Source of the DNA: Acinetobacter kyonggiensis
GTDB taxonomy: Bacteria > Pseudomonadota > Gammaproteobacteria > Pseudomonadales > Moraxellaceae
Length of the DNA: 64,000 bases
Reading direction: 5' to 3'
NCBI RefSeq assembly: GCF_900107285.1
Contig: NZ_FNPK01000013.1
Location: forward strand, 27,967 to 91,966
In this document: positions 45,689-55,700 of the stretch, in pieces
How positions within the stretch are numbered: position 1 is the first letter of the stretch
How the letters are laid out: each line of letters starts with the position of its first letter
Translations under genes and position numbers: made by a program
Notes under the pieces: generated by a model
Told to the model about the DNA's origin: nothing
Seen by the model: the letters and a program-made list of their open reading frames with translations, nothing else
Database searches by the model: none

Positions 45689-46135
45689 GTGAGTCATACA
45701 GTAAAACTGCATCGCGTATTCAGTGCGCCACCAGAACGGGTATTTAAAGCATTTATTGACCCTGATGCTTTGGTGAAATGGATGGCACCCTATGGGTTTA
45801 CCGCCAAAGTTCATCATCTTGATGCTAAAGTGGGTGGAACGTATAAAATGTCCTTTTGTAATTTTTCTACAGGTTCGAGCCACGGTTTTAGTGGAATCTA
45901 TCATGAGTTGGTTGCAAACCAGTTGTTGCGCTATACCGACCAGTTTGATGATCCGAATTTATCAGGGAAAATTGAAGTGATTATTCAGCTTAAAGCCGTT
46001 TCTGTGGGCACAGAAGTTAATATTACTCAATCGGGGATTCCTGATATCATTCCAGTTGAAGCCTGTTATTTAGGATGGCAAGAGTCATTGCAATTGTTGG
46101 CTTTATTGGTTAATCCTGAAATTCCAGATCAATAA
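45689..46135 (+). CDS. SRPBCC/AHSA1-like ligand-binding protein
   Basis: A 148-residue START-like fold protein. The beginning VKLHRVFSAPPERVFKAFIDPDALVKWMAPYG and the end GWQESLQLLALLVNPEI are characteristic of the AHSA1 (activator of Hsp90 ATPase-like) subgroup, which binds hydrophobic ligands. The start is GTG at 45689 with AGGAA 7-8 bases upstream. Ligand unknown. Confidence 0.85.
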   Translation: MSHTVKLHRVFSAPPERVFKAFIDPDALVKWMAPYGFTAKVHHLDAKVGGTYKMSFCNFSTGSSHGFSGIYHELVANQLLRYTDQFDDPNLSGKIEVIIQLKAVSVGTEVNITQSGIPDIIPVEACYLGWQESLQLLALLVNPEIPDQ

Positions 46136-46223
46136 AACCTCCTTATATATTAATGAATTTCATTAATGTATTTACTGGTATGAATATAAGTGTAAAGACA
46201 ATAAAAAAAGAGAGAAGTAATAG

Positions 46224-46565
46224 GTGAATAATACTGAACAAATTCAAAAATTAGAGCAGAAAGCTCGAGCTGCAATGTTATCTGTATATCAGAATGATAC
46301 CGATGATAATGCAGTGCGTTTATATGCTGAACATCATCTAGAGGAGCTTGAGCCAGAGTATTGGCTTAAAAACTTAGGGACTGCAACACCTCAACCTTTA
46401 CAGATTTTAAAGGTGCTAGAACTGAGTCCACATATTGATTGGGTGCTTGGGGAGGATGAAAATTATCGGATTGATTTCACCCTACCAGAAGAAGTAACTC
46501 AATATGTTTTATGTGTAGAGCTGGATCGGGATGAGATGGTGGTTGGAATTTCGATGGAAAGTTAA
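46224..46565 (+). CDS. Hypothetical acidic protein (possibly DUF2004)
   Basis: A 113-residue acidic cytosolic protein, MNNTEQIQKLEQKARAAMLS... ending DRDEMVVGISMES. The C-terminal half (HIDWVLGEDENYRIDFTLPE; TQYVLCVELDRDE) resembles DUF2004-type proteins. The function is unknown. The start is GTG at 46224 with an AGAGAGAAG sequence upstream. It is 22 bases before the DUF488 gene and may be co-transcribed with it. Confidence 0.65.
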   Translation: MNNTEQIQKLEQKARAAMLSVYQNDTDDNAVRLYAEHHLEELEPEYWLKNLGTATPQPLQILKVLELSPHIDWVLGEDENYRIDFTLPEEVTQYVLCVELDRDEMVVGISMES

Positions 46566-46587
46566 TATGTTTAACGGATAGATCATC

Positions 46588-46938
46588 ATGAATATCTATA
46601 TAAAACGTATTTATACAGCCGCTTCGGACATGGATGGCAAACGAATTTTAGTCGATCGACTTTGGCCTAGAGGTATTAAAAAGGAAGATGCCAAAATTGA
46701 TTTGTGGCCTAAGGAAATCACACCATCGACTGAGTTGCGAAAATGGTTTCATCAAGACATTGAGCATCGTTGGGACGACTTTCAACAGCGCTATAAAGCA
46801 GAACTGATGGAACAGCCAGAGATGCTTCAGTATATTCGGAAGGTCGCTCAACAAGAAAAAGTGACTTTAATTACTGCTACTAAAAATGAACATGATAATC
46901 ATGTGGTTGTACTCAAACAGATGTTAGAACAAGGCTAA
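46588..46938 (+). CDS. DUF488 family protein
   Basis: A 116-residue DUF488 (COG3189) protein: IYIKRIYTAASDMDGKRILV, the conserved DRLWPRGIKKEDAKI, LRKWFHQDIEHRWDDFQQRY and TLITATKNEHDNHVVVL (where most members have AAKD). Family members are small cytosolic proteins of uncertain role, sometimes linked to metal or haem metabolism. Confidence 0.85.
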   Translation: MNIYIKRIYTAASDMDGKRILVDRLWPRGIKKEDAKIDLWPKEITPSTELRKWFHQDIEHRWDDFQQRYKAELMEQPEMLQYIRKVAQQEKVTLITATKNEHDNHVVVLKQMLEQG

Positions 46939-47031
46939 GTCTGTTGAAGCTTTGTTTATTCCATAAAATAAATAGGGTTTTAGCAATCGATTTGAAGATA
47001 AAATGTTATATTAGTATTTTTGAGGTTTTTT

Positions 47032-47373
47032 ATGTCTTTGCCAAATTGCCCAAAATGTAACTCAGAATATGCTTATCAAGATGGTGATTTGCTGATTTGT
47101 CCAGAATGTTCTCATGAGTGGAAAGAGAGTGAAAGCAAGGCTGAAGAAGTCACAATCATTAAAGACGCAAATGGCAATATCCTCAGTGATGGTGATACGG
47201 TGACAGTCGTTAAAGATCTGAAAATTAAAGGCTCTTCATCTGTCGTAAAAGTAGGTACAAAAGCGAAAAATATTCGTTTATTGACAGATGCGAGTGATGG
47301 TCATGATATTGATTGTAAAGTAGATGGTTTTGGCCCAATGAAACTTAAATCTGAGTTTGTAAAAAAAGCTTAA
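47032..47373 (+). CDS. yjdM: Zinc-ribbon protein YjdM (PhnA-type)
   Basis: A 113-residue protein with an N-terminal zinc ribbon ([28 protein letters not shown], four Cys) and a C-terminal KOW-like beta domain ([23 protein letters not shown]). This matches YjdM/PhnA, historically named for phosphonate genes but without proved phosphonatase activity. GAGG lies 6-7 bases before the ATG at 47032. A strong terminator follows. Confidence 0.9.
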   Translation: MSLPNCPKCNSEYAYQDGDLLICPECSHEWKESESKAEEVTIIKDANGNILSDGDTVTVVKDLKIKGSSSVVKVGTKAKNIRLLTDASDGHDIDCKVDGFGPMKLKSEFVKKA

Positions 47374-47391
47374 CCAACAGTAATTGAAGTC

Positions 47392-47425
47392 AAAAAGCCC
47401 TCGCTAAAATGTGAGGGCTTTTTTT
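47392..47425 (+). terminator. Terminator after yjdM
   Basis: AAAAAGCCCTCGC, loop TAAAAT, GTGAGGGCTTTTTTT. Confidence 0.9.
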
Positions 47426-47537
47426 AAAGCGAGCGGAATGGATTTACTGAACCGATTGATTAAATATGAATAGATTGGTCTGCTGATTCAGCATAGAGCA
47501 TGCTATAACGAAGCAATGATCTTAAAGGATTTTTGTT

Positions 47538-47897
47538 ATGCCACATATTCATTTGGAATATTCAGCCAATATTGAAAACTTAGCACCGCAACCACTTCTG
47601 CTTGCTTTAAACCAAGCATTGCTCGATGGCGCTTATGTGCATTTGGCCAATGATGTAAAAAGTCGTGCTGTTTGTCAGCATGATTATGTCATTGGTTTAG
47701 GGGATGAATCGCAAGCTTATGTACACGCCAAAGTTTCATTATTGACAGGGCGAACTGTGGAGTTACAACAGGAAATTTCCCAATTATTATTAAGTGTACT
47801 TGAGCAGCATTTGCCTAAGCAAAGCCAACTGAGTTTACAAATTTGTGTAGAAATTTTAGAAATGCAGAAAGCAACCTATAGCAAAAAAATTGTCTAA
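47538..47897 (+). CDS. 5-carboxymethyl-2-hydroxymuconate isomerase family protein
   Basis: A 119-residue tautomerase-fold protein. It starts MPHIHLEYSANIE: Pro2 would be the catalytic N-terminal proline after Met removal. AVCQHDYVIGLGDESQAYVHAKV and LTGRTVELQQEISQLLL fit CHMI (HpaF-type) trimers. No homoprotocatechuate genes adjoin, so a role in that pathway is not supported by context. Confidence 0.8.
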   Translation: MPHIHLEYSANIENLAPQPLLLALNQALLDGAYVHLANDVKSRAVCQHDYVIGLGDESQAYVHAKVSLLTGRTVELQQEISQLLLSVLEQHLPKQSQLSLQICVEILEMQKATYSKKIV

Positions 47898-47927
47898 TCT
47901 GTAGCAAGCAAATAGGGTTAATGATGG

Positions 47928-48232
47928 AATGCCAGCCAGTTAAGGGTTTTAGAAATAAAGTCCTTAGTTTTTAGTTGTTCACGACGGAGTCTTATATTTT
48001 TAAATCAAACACTTGGAGCTAATCTATTACTTTGGATAAGCCCAAAGTAATCAAAGGCATTTGTCATCCGCAAAACTCGTCAAATACCTTTTATTGATTA
48101 ATAAATCGCAGAAACCTTACTTTTTTAAAATAGTTTTGCCTCGAACAGTTGCGGATGACGTTTTCGCGTATCGAGTAATATTATGAATTTAAAAAATAAA
48201 ATGCCAGTTAATTTTTTAACTGACTGGCATTA
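47928..48232 (+). repeat. MITE-like repeat, copy 3 (305 bp)
   Basis: Same element as 231-578 and 26416-26720, and nearly collinear with the latter. The ends AATGCCAGCCAGTTAAGGG and CTTAACTG-like TTAACTGACTGGCATTA form terminal inverted repeats. An 8-bp direct repeat GTTAATGA lies at 47917-47924 and 48233-48240. Subterminal TGTCATCCGCAA and TTGCGGATGACG are inverted. The right end AATGCCAGTTAA / TTAACTGACTGGCATT forms a hairpin. Non-coding. Confidence 0.87.
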
Positions 48233-48462
48233 GTTAATGAGATCCTAGATTTTATTCTCTTTTATGATTTGATGACTCAAGATCAATTATTTAATCATTT
48301 GGGTTGTTGAAGCTATATTTTAAGAAAAAATCACATTATCAATTCGTAACAAAACATACTTTTGAAAAAGCAAAAAGTCATTTATATTGAATACAAGATT
48401 GATTAATATTTAATCAACATAATGCTTTTTATAAACTTTAAAATAACAAGAGGGTGTTCACA

Positions 48463-48798
48463 ATGTCTGGATGGTATGAGTTGAGTCAAAGCAGTGACGG
48501 ACAATATCGCTTTGTTTTAAAAGCAGGAAATGGTGAAGTTATTTTGACCAGTGAATTATATAAGGCGAGAGCCTCTGCACAAAACGGGATTGAATCGGTA
48601 CAAAAAAATAGTGCAGATGAAAGTCGTTTTGAACGCAAGGAAGCAAAAAACGGTAAGCCTTATTTTAATTTAAAAGCGGTTAATCATCAAATTATTGGAA
48701 CCAGTCAATTTTATGCAACTGAGCAATCGCGTGAAAAGGGAATTGAGTCGGTCAAAAGTAATGGTTCAAGTACGACGATTAAAGATTTAACAGCTTAA
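48463..48798 (+). CDS. yegP: DUF1508 protein YegP
   Basis: A 111-residue protein made of two tandem YegP repeats: GQYRFVLKAGNGEVILTSELY with ARASAQNGIESVQ, and KPYFNLKAVNHQIIGTSQFY with QSREKGIESVK. This is the standard two-repeat YegP. Function unknown. AGAGGG precedes the ATG at 48463 by 8 bases. Confidence 0.9.
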   Translation: MSGWYELSQSSDGQYRFVLKAGNGEVILTSELYKARASAQNGIESVQKNSADESRFERKEAKNGKPYFNLKAVNHQIIGTSQFYATEQSREKGIESVKSNGSSTTIKDLTA

Positions 48799-48946
48799 AT
48801 TAAAGCGGTATGTATATCAAAGTATGTATGAATACATACTTTTTTTTATGGATCAATGAAACACCTGTTGCGGCTTTTTTAAATAGGATAAAACCTGATC
48901 TCCAAGCGATAAACGAATGGATGAACAGGTTTTAATCGCTTGAGGA

Positions 48947-49783
<837 letters not shown>

Positions 49784-49815
49784 TCAGTAAAAATTTAAGT
49801 TAAAAGGGTCAGTCT

Positions 49816-50466
49816 GTGATTAAAAATATTTTGATTGATTTAGATGGAACACTTACGGATCCCAAAGTGGGGATTACCACCAGTGCACGTTATGGTTTAA
49901 ATAAAATTGGTCATCCGATTGCCGATGATGTCAATATTGACTGGATTATTGGCCCGCCATTAAAAGCCTCTCTGGCAAAAATTTTAAATGTCGATGTACA
50001 TGATGTTTTGGCTGAACAAGCTTTAATGGGATATCGTGAACGATTTGCAGTTACGGGTTTATATGAAAACCACGTTTTTCCTCAAGTGGCTGAAACCTTA
50101 AAAGCATTGCAACAACAAGGCTACCGTCTATTTTTAGCAACGGCAAAACCAGAAGTGTATGCCAAACAAATTTTAGAGCATTTTGATTTATTGCAATATT
50201 TTGAATATCCCTATGGCAGCGAATTAAACGGGGAGCGTACCAATAAAGGTTATTTGATTGAATATATTCTTAAAAAAGAACAGTTAGATTCGGCTGAATG
50301 TTTAATGGTTGGTGATCGTGAGCATGATATTTTTGGTGCGCGTCGTTATGGAATAGAAACCATTGCGGTGGAATATGGTTATGGTTCAAAAGCAGAGTTG
50401 GATGCGGCACAACCCAAAGCACGAATTCAACAATTTTCAGAAATTTTGAATCATGTCGGGCATTAA
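49816..50466 (+). CDS. HAD-family hydrolase (phosphoglycolate phosphatase-like)
   Basis: A 216-residue HAD phosphatase with motif I DLDGTLTD near residue 9, motif II ATAKP, the motif III Lys in NKGYLIEYIL, and motif IV GDREHDIFGARRYG. The small alpha-helical cap (DWIIGPPLKASLAKIL) resembles the PGP/5'-nucleotidase group. Substrate is uncertain. The start is GTG at 49816 with AAAGGG 6-8 bases upstream. Confidence 0.85.
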   Translation: MIKNILIDLDGTLTDPKVGITTSARYGLNKIGHPIADDVNIDWIIGPPLKASLAKILNVDVHDVLAEQALMGYRERFAVTGLYENHVFPQVAETLKALQQQGYRLFLATAKPEVYAKQILEHFDLLQYFEYPYGSELNGERTNKGYLIEYILKKEQLDSAECLMVGDREHDIFGARRYGIETIAVEYGYGSKAELDAAQPKARIQQFSEILNHVGH

Positions 50467-50578
50467 TTCTGATCAAGCGATTGCGTGATTTCTGATGCGT
50501 AAATCGCTTTTTTACAGCAAAGCCTTGCTGAAATTTACATTTAAGACGATTTTCAGTTTATCTTATTCGCCTTAAATG

Positions 50579-51043
50579 TTATCTCAAATCGAGGTACAGC
50601 GTTTCTTTCACTTCTTCCATCACGATATAACTATGTGATGATGCGGAAGAGGGTAATTTCTTCAGTAAATCACCTAGTAAGCGACGATAGGCACTCATTT
50701 CTTTTAGCCGTGCTTTGACCAAATAATCGAATTCACCTGAAATGAGATGGCATTCTAAGACTTCAGGGATTTCAATCAGGTCACGGGCAACCTGATCAAA
50801 CACATCACCCGATTTAGCCGATAATTTAATTTCTAAAAAAACCAATAAGCTACGATTTACCAACTCAGGATTAAGTCGGGCATAGTAGCCCATAATAACG
50901 CCATCCCGTTCTAAACGCTTCACGCGTTCAGAGCAGGGTGTGGTCGATAAATTAACCCGTGATGCCAACTCACTAATTGCAATCCGCCCATTACGTTGCA
51001 AGATCTCTAAAATTTGATGATCAATTCGATCTAATTTACGCAT
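50579..51043 (-). CDS. dadR: Lrp/AsnC-type regulator, likely DadR
   Basis: A 154-residue Lrp-family protein with an N-terminal winged helix (LDRIDHQILEILQRNGRIAIS; NLSTTPCSERVKRLERDGVI) and a C-terminal RAM domain. It is divergent from dadA with a 138-bp AT-rich gap, the arrangement of dadR-dadAX, where it controls D/L-alanine catabolism in response to alanine. The name is by context; the protein is also similar to general Lrp. Confidence 0.85.
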   Translation of the reverse strand: MRKLDRIDHQILEILQRNGRIAISELASRVNLSTTPCSERVKRLERDGVIMGYYARLNPELVNRSLLVFLEIKLSAKSGDVFDQVARDLIEIPEVLECHLISGEFDYLVKARLKEMSAYRRLLGDLLKKLPSSASSHSYIVMEEVKETLYLDLR

Positions 51044-51181
51044 GAGTTTTTTCCTTTTTTTAGGGTTATTTCATACTGAATTTATTAATTTAACTACATT
51101 ATAGTGATTAAAACAGTGAAAAAAACTATTTATTGCAAAATATACTAGTTAAATAAACTAAATATACGTAAAGGAAGAGCG
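51044..51181. promoter_or_regulatory. Divergent dadR-dadA control region
   Basis: 138 bp, very AT-rich, as Lrp sites are. TATACT near 51143 could be the dadA -10 box, and AAAGGAAGAGCG precedes the dadA ATG. Individual operators cannot be placed by eye. Confidence 0.4.
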
Positions 51182-52441
51182 ATGCGTGTAATTGTCTTAG
51201 GTAGCGGTGTTATTGGTGTTGCAAGTGCGTATTACCTAGCGCAGCAGGGAGCAACCGTAACTGTTTTAGACCGCCAGTCGGGTCCAGCAGAAGAAACCAG
51301 TTTTGGTAATGCAGGACAAATCTCACCTGGATATTCTACACCTTGGGCTGCACCAGGGATTCCTTTTAAAGCCGTAAAATGGATGTTCCAACATCATGCG
51401 CCACTTGCCATTAATATTGATGGCAGTATGTGGCAGTTGAATTGGATGGCGCAAATGCTTAAAAACTGCAATCCAAATAGCTATGCCATCAATAAAGAGC
51501 GCATGACCCGTGTTGCAGAATATAGCCGTGATTGTTTACGAGAGCTTAGAAAAGAGACTGGAATCAGTTACGAACATCGCTCGAAAGGAACATTACAAGT
51601 CTTCCGTAATGAAGCTCAACTTGATGCAGTACAGCGTGATATTCAAGTGCTTAAAGAATGTGGCGTAGATTATGAACTGTTACTTAAAGATGAACTTGCA
51701 AAAGTAGAACCTGCTTTAGAACATGCCAAAGATAAATTGGTCGGTGGTTTGCATTTGCCGAATGATGAAACAGGTGACTGTTATATGTTCACCAATGCCT
51801 TAGCTGATTTAGCCAAAGGTTTAGGTGTCGATTTCAAATTTAACCAAAATGTTGAAAGACTTGTGGTTGAAGGTGATGAGATTAAAGGTGTTGTGGTCGA
51901 TGGTAAAGTCTTAACTGCGGATCGTTACGTCTTGGCATTTGGTAGTTACTCACGTGACTTCCTTAAACCACTCAATTTGAATTTACCTGTTTATCCTGTG
52001 AAAGGCTATTCACTCACAATTCCAATTGTCGATCCTGCTTTTGCACCGCAATCAACTGTGCTGGATGAAACCTACAAAATTGCCATTACGCGTTTTGATC
52101 AACGTATTCGTGTTGGTGGTATGGCGGAATTGAGTGGATTTAATCATGGCTTGAATACTGACCGCCGTGCAACTTTGGAAATGGTCACCCAAGATTTATT
52201 CCCGGGTGGTGATTTAGCACAGGCTTCTTTCTGGACCGGTTTACGTCCAATGACCCCTGATAGCACACCAATTATTGGTGCAACAGGTTATAAAAATCTG
52301 TTCCTTAATACTGGTCATGGCACTTTAGGTTGGACCATGGCATGTGGTTCAGGCAAATTAATCAGTGATTTGGTCATGAATCATAAGCCAGATATTAGTA
52401 CGGATGGCTTGTCTATTTTGCGCTATCCACATGCTGCTTAA
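51182..52441 (+). CDS. dadA: D-amino acid dehydrogenase
   Basis: A 419-residue FAD-dependent dehydrogenase that deaminates D-alanine to pyruvate, feeding electrons to the quinone pool. The dinucleotide fold is [39 protein letters not shown] and the C-terminal [20 protein letters not shown] are DadA signatures. The length fits the family (about 420-430). AAAGGAAG precedes it. First gene of dadA-dadX-ridA, probably with cycA. Confidence 0.95.
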   Translation: MRVIVLGSGVIGVASAYYLAQQGATVTVLDRQSGPAEETSFGNAGQISPGYSTPWAAPGIPFKAVKWMFQHHAPLAINIDGSMWQLNWMAQMLKNCNPNSYAINKERMTRVAEYSRDCLRELRKETGISYEHRSKGTLQVFRNEAQLDAVQRDIQVLKECGVDYELLLKDELAKVEPALEHAKDKLVGGLHLPNDETGDCYMFTNALADLAKGLGVDFKFNQNVERLVVEGDEIKGVVVDGKVLTADRYVLAFGSYSRDFLKPLNLNLPVYPVKGYSLTIPIVDPAFAPQSTVLDETYKIAITRFDQRIRVGGMAELSGFNHGLNTDRRATLEMVTQDLFPGGDLAQASFWTGLRPMTPDSTPIIGATGYKNLFLNTGHGTLGWTMACGSGKLISDLVMNHKPDISTDGLSILRYPHAA

Positions 52442-52476
52442 AATCATCTGAAATTGATTATTCAAGGAAGAATAAA

Positions 52477-53577
52477 ATGCCACGTCCAATTACTGCAATC
52501 ATTCATCACGAAGCATTGCAGCATAATTTAACCATTGCCAAACAGCAGATGCCAAATAGCAAAGTCTTTGCTGTGGTTAAAGCCAATGCATATGGTCACG
52601 GTATCGAACATGTCTATTCGTCATTTAAAACGGCAGATGGTTTTGCCTTGCTCGATATTGCAGAAGCTCGACGGTTGCGTGAATTGGGTTGGATAGGTGC
52701 AATTTTATTATTAGAAGGCATTTTTTCCGCGCAAGATTTACAGGATTGCCTTGAGTTAAATTTGAGTTTTACCATTCATAGTGAACATCAACTTTGTTGG
52801 ATTGAGCAATTTTCTCCCGTTGCTCACTTTGATGTTTATTTAAAAATGAATAGTGGTATGAACCGTTTAGGTTTTCATCCTGAGCATTATCGACATGCTT
52901 GGCACAGATTAAATCAGCTGGATCAAATTCAAAGCATCACCCATATGATGCATTTTTCCGATGCAGACAGTGATCGATTTGGCGAGTCGGGTATTGACTA
53001 TCAATACACCATTTTTGAAGAAACGATTCGCGATTTACCCGGTGAAAGAACGGTGTGTAATAGTGCTGCGATTCTTAGACATTCAGCGCTACATTCAGAC
53101 ACTGTGCGCAGTGGAATCATGCTTTATGGGAGTTCTCCCGATTATCCAACGCACACCATTCAAGATTGGAATTTGCAGCCGAGCATGAGCTTGCGCAGTG
53201 AAATTATTGCCATTCAAGACATCCAAAGTCATGACAGTGTGGGCTACGGCTCGACTTTTATTGCTGAGCAAGCGATGAAAATAGGCATTGTCGCGTGTGG
53301 TTATGCCGATGGCTATCAACGTATTTCACCGACAGGAACGCCTGTATTGGTGAATTCAATTCGGACCAAAATCATTGGGCGTATCAGTATGGATATGCTC
53401 GCAGTAGATATTTCAAATATTGAAGATGTGGACGTGGGCAGCGAGGTTGTACTTTGGGGGAAATCGTCCAATGGCACGATTCTTCCCATCGATGAAGTCG
53501 CTGCAAGTTCAGGAACAATCGGCTATGAACTGATGTGTGCAGTCACCGCACGTGTCAATTTTATCAACCAAGAATAA
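52477..53577 (+). CDS. dadX: Catabolic alanine racemase
   Basis: A 366-residue PLP-dependent racemase. Lys35 in FAVVKANAYGHG binds PLP; HSDTVRSGIMLYG and VGYGSTF (with the second catalytic Tyr) follow; GRISMDMLAVDI contains the conserved Asp. Its position after dadA shows it is the catabolic enzyme that turns L-alanine into the D-alanine used by DadA. It starts 35 bases after dadA, with AAGGAAG upstream. Confidence 0.95.
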   Translation: MPRPITAIIHHEALQHNLTIAKQQMPNSKVFAVVKANAYGHGIEHVYSSFKTADGFALLDIAEARRLRELGWIGAILLLEGIFSAQDLQDCLELNLSFTIHSEHQLCWIEQFSPVAHFDVYLKMNSGMNRLGFHPEHYRHAWHRLNQLDQIQSITHMMHFSDADSDRFGESGIDYQYTIFEETIRDLPGERTVCNSAAILRHSALHSDTVRSGIMLYGSSPDYPTHTIQDWNLQPSMSLRSEIIAIQDIQSHDSVGYGSTFIAEQAMKIGIVACGYADGYQRISPTGTPVLVNSIRTKIIGRISMDMLAVDISNIEDVDVGSEVVLWGKSSNGTILPIDEVAASSGTIGYELMCAVTARVNFINQE

Positions 53578-53587
53578 GGACATAAGC

Positions 53588-53947
53588 ATGTCAAACCATG
53601 ATATCCAAAAGATCAACAGTAACGAAGTAATGAGCGCTGTAACCGTGTTTAATCAGGTGGTGTATTTGTCAGGTCAAGTGCCTAAAAATACCGATGCAGA
53701 TGTCGCTGGGCAAACGCGTGAAATTTTAGCGACCATTGATGAATTACTGGCATTGGCCAATACCGATAAGACCCGATTATTGTCTGTTCAAATTTATTTA
53801 AAAAACTTACCCGATTTTTCAACAGTGAATGCAATTTGGATTGACTGGCTTCAGGGTTGTGTGGCACCTTCGCGCGCAACAATTCAAGCCGATTTGGTTA
53901 ACCCAAATTGGCTCATTGAAATCGCAGTAACAGCAGCACAAAAGTAA
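53588..53947 (+). CDS. RidA/YjgF-family protein in the dad operon
   Basis: A 119-residue RidA-type deaminase, which hydrolyses reactive enamine/imine intermediates formed by PLP and FAD amino-acid enzymes. VVYLSGQVPKNTDADVAGQT, RLLSVQIYLKNLPDF and GCVAPSRATIQADL (with the substrate-binding Arg) are family motifs. It starts 10 bases after dadX, with AAGGA upstream. In this operon it would remove 2-aminoacrylate-like or imine products of DadA/DadX. Confidence 0.9.
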   Translation: MSNHDIQKINSNEVMSAVTVFNQVVYLSGQVPKNTDADVAGQTREILATIDELLALANTDKTRLLSVQIYLKNLPDFSTVNAIWIDWLQGCVAPSRATIQADLVNPNWLIEIAVTAAQK

Positions 53948-54020
53948 TGTGGTGTTGTTGAGAAACAAATGAAATACTTAGAATGAAGATGAAATGTAAT
54001 CCATTTCGTTTCATTCTTGG

Positions 54021-54078
54021 ACGGGTAAATCAAATTATTGAGTAGAACGCTCAAGTGCCAAAAGCATGATTTACCCGT
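54021..54078 (+). other. Long inverted repeat with inner hairpin between ridA and cycA
   Basis: ACGGGTAAATCA (54021-54032) and TGATTTACCCGT (54067-54078) are perfect 12-bp arms. TTGAG/CTCAA (54038-54054) forms a hairpin inside. A further imperfect hairpin lies at 53981-54016. The element stands just before the cycA ribosome-binding site and could modulate expression of the permease relative to the upstream genes. Confidence 0.55.
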
Positions 54079-54105
54079 TAAGGGATATGTCAAAAAGGAT
54101 ATTTT

Positions 54106-55536
54106 ATGACCACTTCAAGCCAGCATGAAGACGCACAATCGTCGCCCCATGAGCTTCAGCGAAAATTATCGAACCGCCATTTACAATTAATCGCCATTGG
54201 TGGTGCGATCGGAACAGGACTCTTTATGGGGTCCGGAAAAACCATTTCTCTAGCAGGACCTTCAATTCTCATCATTTATATGATTATTGGCGGTATGTTC
54301 TTTTTCCTGATGCGTGCATTAGGTGAAATCTTATTATCGAATTTGCACTATAAATCATTTATTGATATGGCTCATGATTTAATCGGGCCGGGGGCAGGTT
54401 ATTATATTGGATGGTCTTATTGGTTAGGCTGGATTTTGGTGGGTATCGCAGATTTAGCCGCCATTATTAACTATTTAGGCTTTTGGTTACCGCCAGACAT
54501 GACCTTCACCCCAATGGGACAGGCACTGATTAGTGCAGGCTGTGTGCTCTTTGTTTTGGGAATTAATCTACTTACCGTTAAATTATTTGGTGAAATTGAA
54601 TTTTGGTTTGCACTGATTAAAATTTTAGCCATTATTGGTTTGATTTTTATTGGTGGCTTTATGGTGTTCACTCACTATCAAGCACCGGGTGGCTCAATCG
54701 CAAGTTTTAGTAATGTTTGGTCTCATGGCGGCATGTTCCCTAAAGGTGGCGAAGGCTTCTTGGCTGGTTTCCAAATCGCACTGTTTGCCTTTGTCGGTGT
54801 CGAATTGATTGGTACGATGGCTGCTGAAACCAAAGATCCTGAAAAGAATCTACCGAAAGCGGTCAATGCTATTCCAACACGAATAATCTTATTTTATGTT
54901 CTCGCATTATTTATTGTGATGTCTGTGACACCATGGACAGAAATTCCAGCAGATCAAAGCCCATTTGTATCCTTGTTCTTGCATGCAGGTATTCCAGTTT
55001 CAGCCATTATTATGAACTTGGTGGTCTTGTCTTCAGTACTTTCTTCAATGAATAGTGGTGTGTTTTCAACCAGTCGTATGTTGTTTGGTTTAGCCAAAGA
55101 AGGACAAGCACCAACTAAGTTGGCTGAACTTTCTGCGCGTGCTGTTCCTGCGAAAGGCCTCGTATTCTCTTGCGCTTTTATTATGAGTGGTGCGGCATTA
55201 CAGTATTTTGTTCCGAACACCATAGAAGCGTTTACCTTGGCCAGCTCTCTGTGTGTGATTTTGTTTATTAGTATTTGGAGCTTAATTATGGTGTGTTATT
55301 TACGCTATAGAAAGTTGAATCCAGAGCTACATACGAAATCAACCTTTAAAATGCCGGGTGGTATATGGATGTCCTACATTGTTTTGGCATTCCTATTGTT
55401 TACGCTAGTGATCTTAAGCTTAGAGCCAGATACGTTAAAAGCATTAATTATTAGCCCATTATGGTTGGTTATTTTGGCGGTAACGTATCACATTCTGTAT
55501 AAGCCACGCATGAAAAAGCTGAACAAAAAGCTTTAG
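54106..55536 (+). CDS. cycA: D-serine/D-alanine/glycine permease
   Basis: A 476-residue APC transporter with about 12 helices. Very close to E. coli CycA in LSNRHLQLIAIGGAIGTGLF, MGSGKTISLAGPSI, ETKDPEKNLPKAVNAIPTRI and NSGVFSTSRMLFGLA. It imports D-alanine, D-serine and glycine, and so supplies DadA. AAAAGGA lies before the ATG. It follows ridA by 158 bp through the hairpin region, so it may be in the same operon with separate tuning. A strong terminator follows. Confidence 0.92.
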   Translation: MTTSSQHEDAQSSPHELQRKLSNRHLQLIAIGGAIGTGLFMGSGKTISLAGPSILIIYMIIGGMFFFLMRALGEILLSNLHYKSFIDMAHDLIGPGAGYYIGWSYWLGWILVGIADLAAIINYLGFWLPPDMTFTPMGQALISAGCVLFVLGINLLTVKLFGEIEFWFALIKILAIIGLIFIGGFMVFTHYQAPGGSIASFSNVWSHGGMFPKGGEGFLAGFQIALFAFVGVELIGTMAAETKDPEKNLPKAVNAIPTRIILFYVLALFIVMSVTPWTEIPADQSPFVSLFLHAGIPVSAIIMNLVVLSSVLSSMNSGVFSTSRMLFGLAKEGQAPTKLAELSARAVPAKGLVFSCAFIMSGAALQYFVPNTIEAFTLASSLCVILFISIWSLIMVCYLRYRKLNPELHTKSTFKMPGGIWMSYIVLAFLLFTLVILSLEPDTLKALIISPLWLVILAVTYHILYKPRMKKLNKKL

Positions 55537-55551
55537 TCATGATTTGAATTT

Positions 55552-55587
55552 AAAAAGGGCTGATGTATCAACATCAGCCCTTTTTTA
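55552..55587 (+). terminator. Terminator after cycA
   Basis: AAAAAGGGCTGATG, loop TATCAA, CATCAGCCCTTTTTT. Confidence 0.92.
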
Positions 55588-55700
55588 TTGAGCTATGCTC
55601 AGAATATAAAAATAACGCTTCTTAATTTTGATCAAAAATTAAATGCAATTATATGATCATTATTATTTAATAGAACACTTTGAAAATAAGAACAGTTTGG

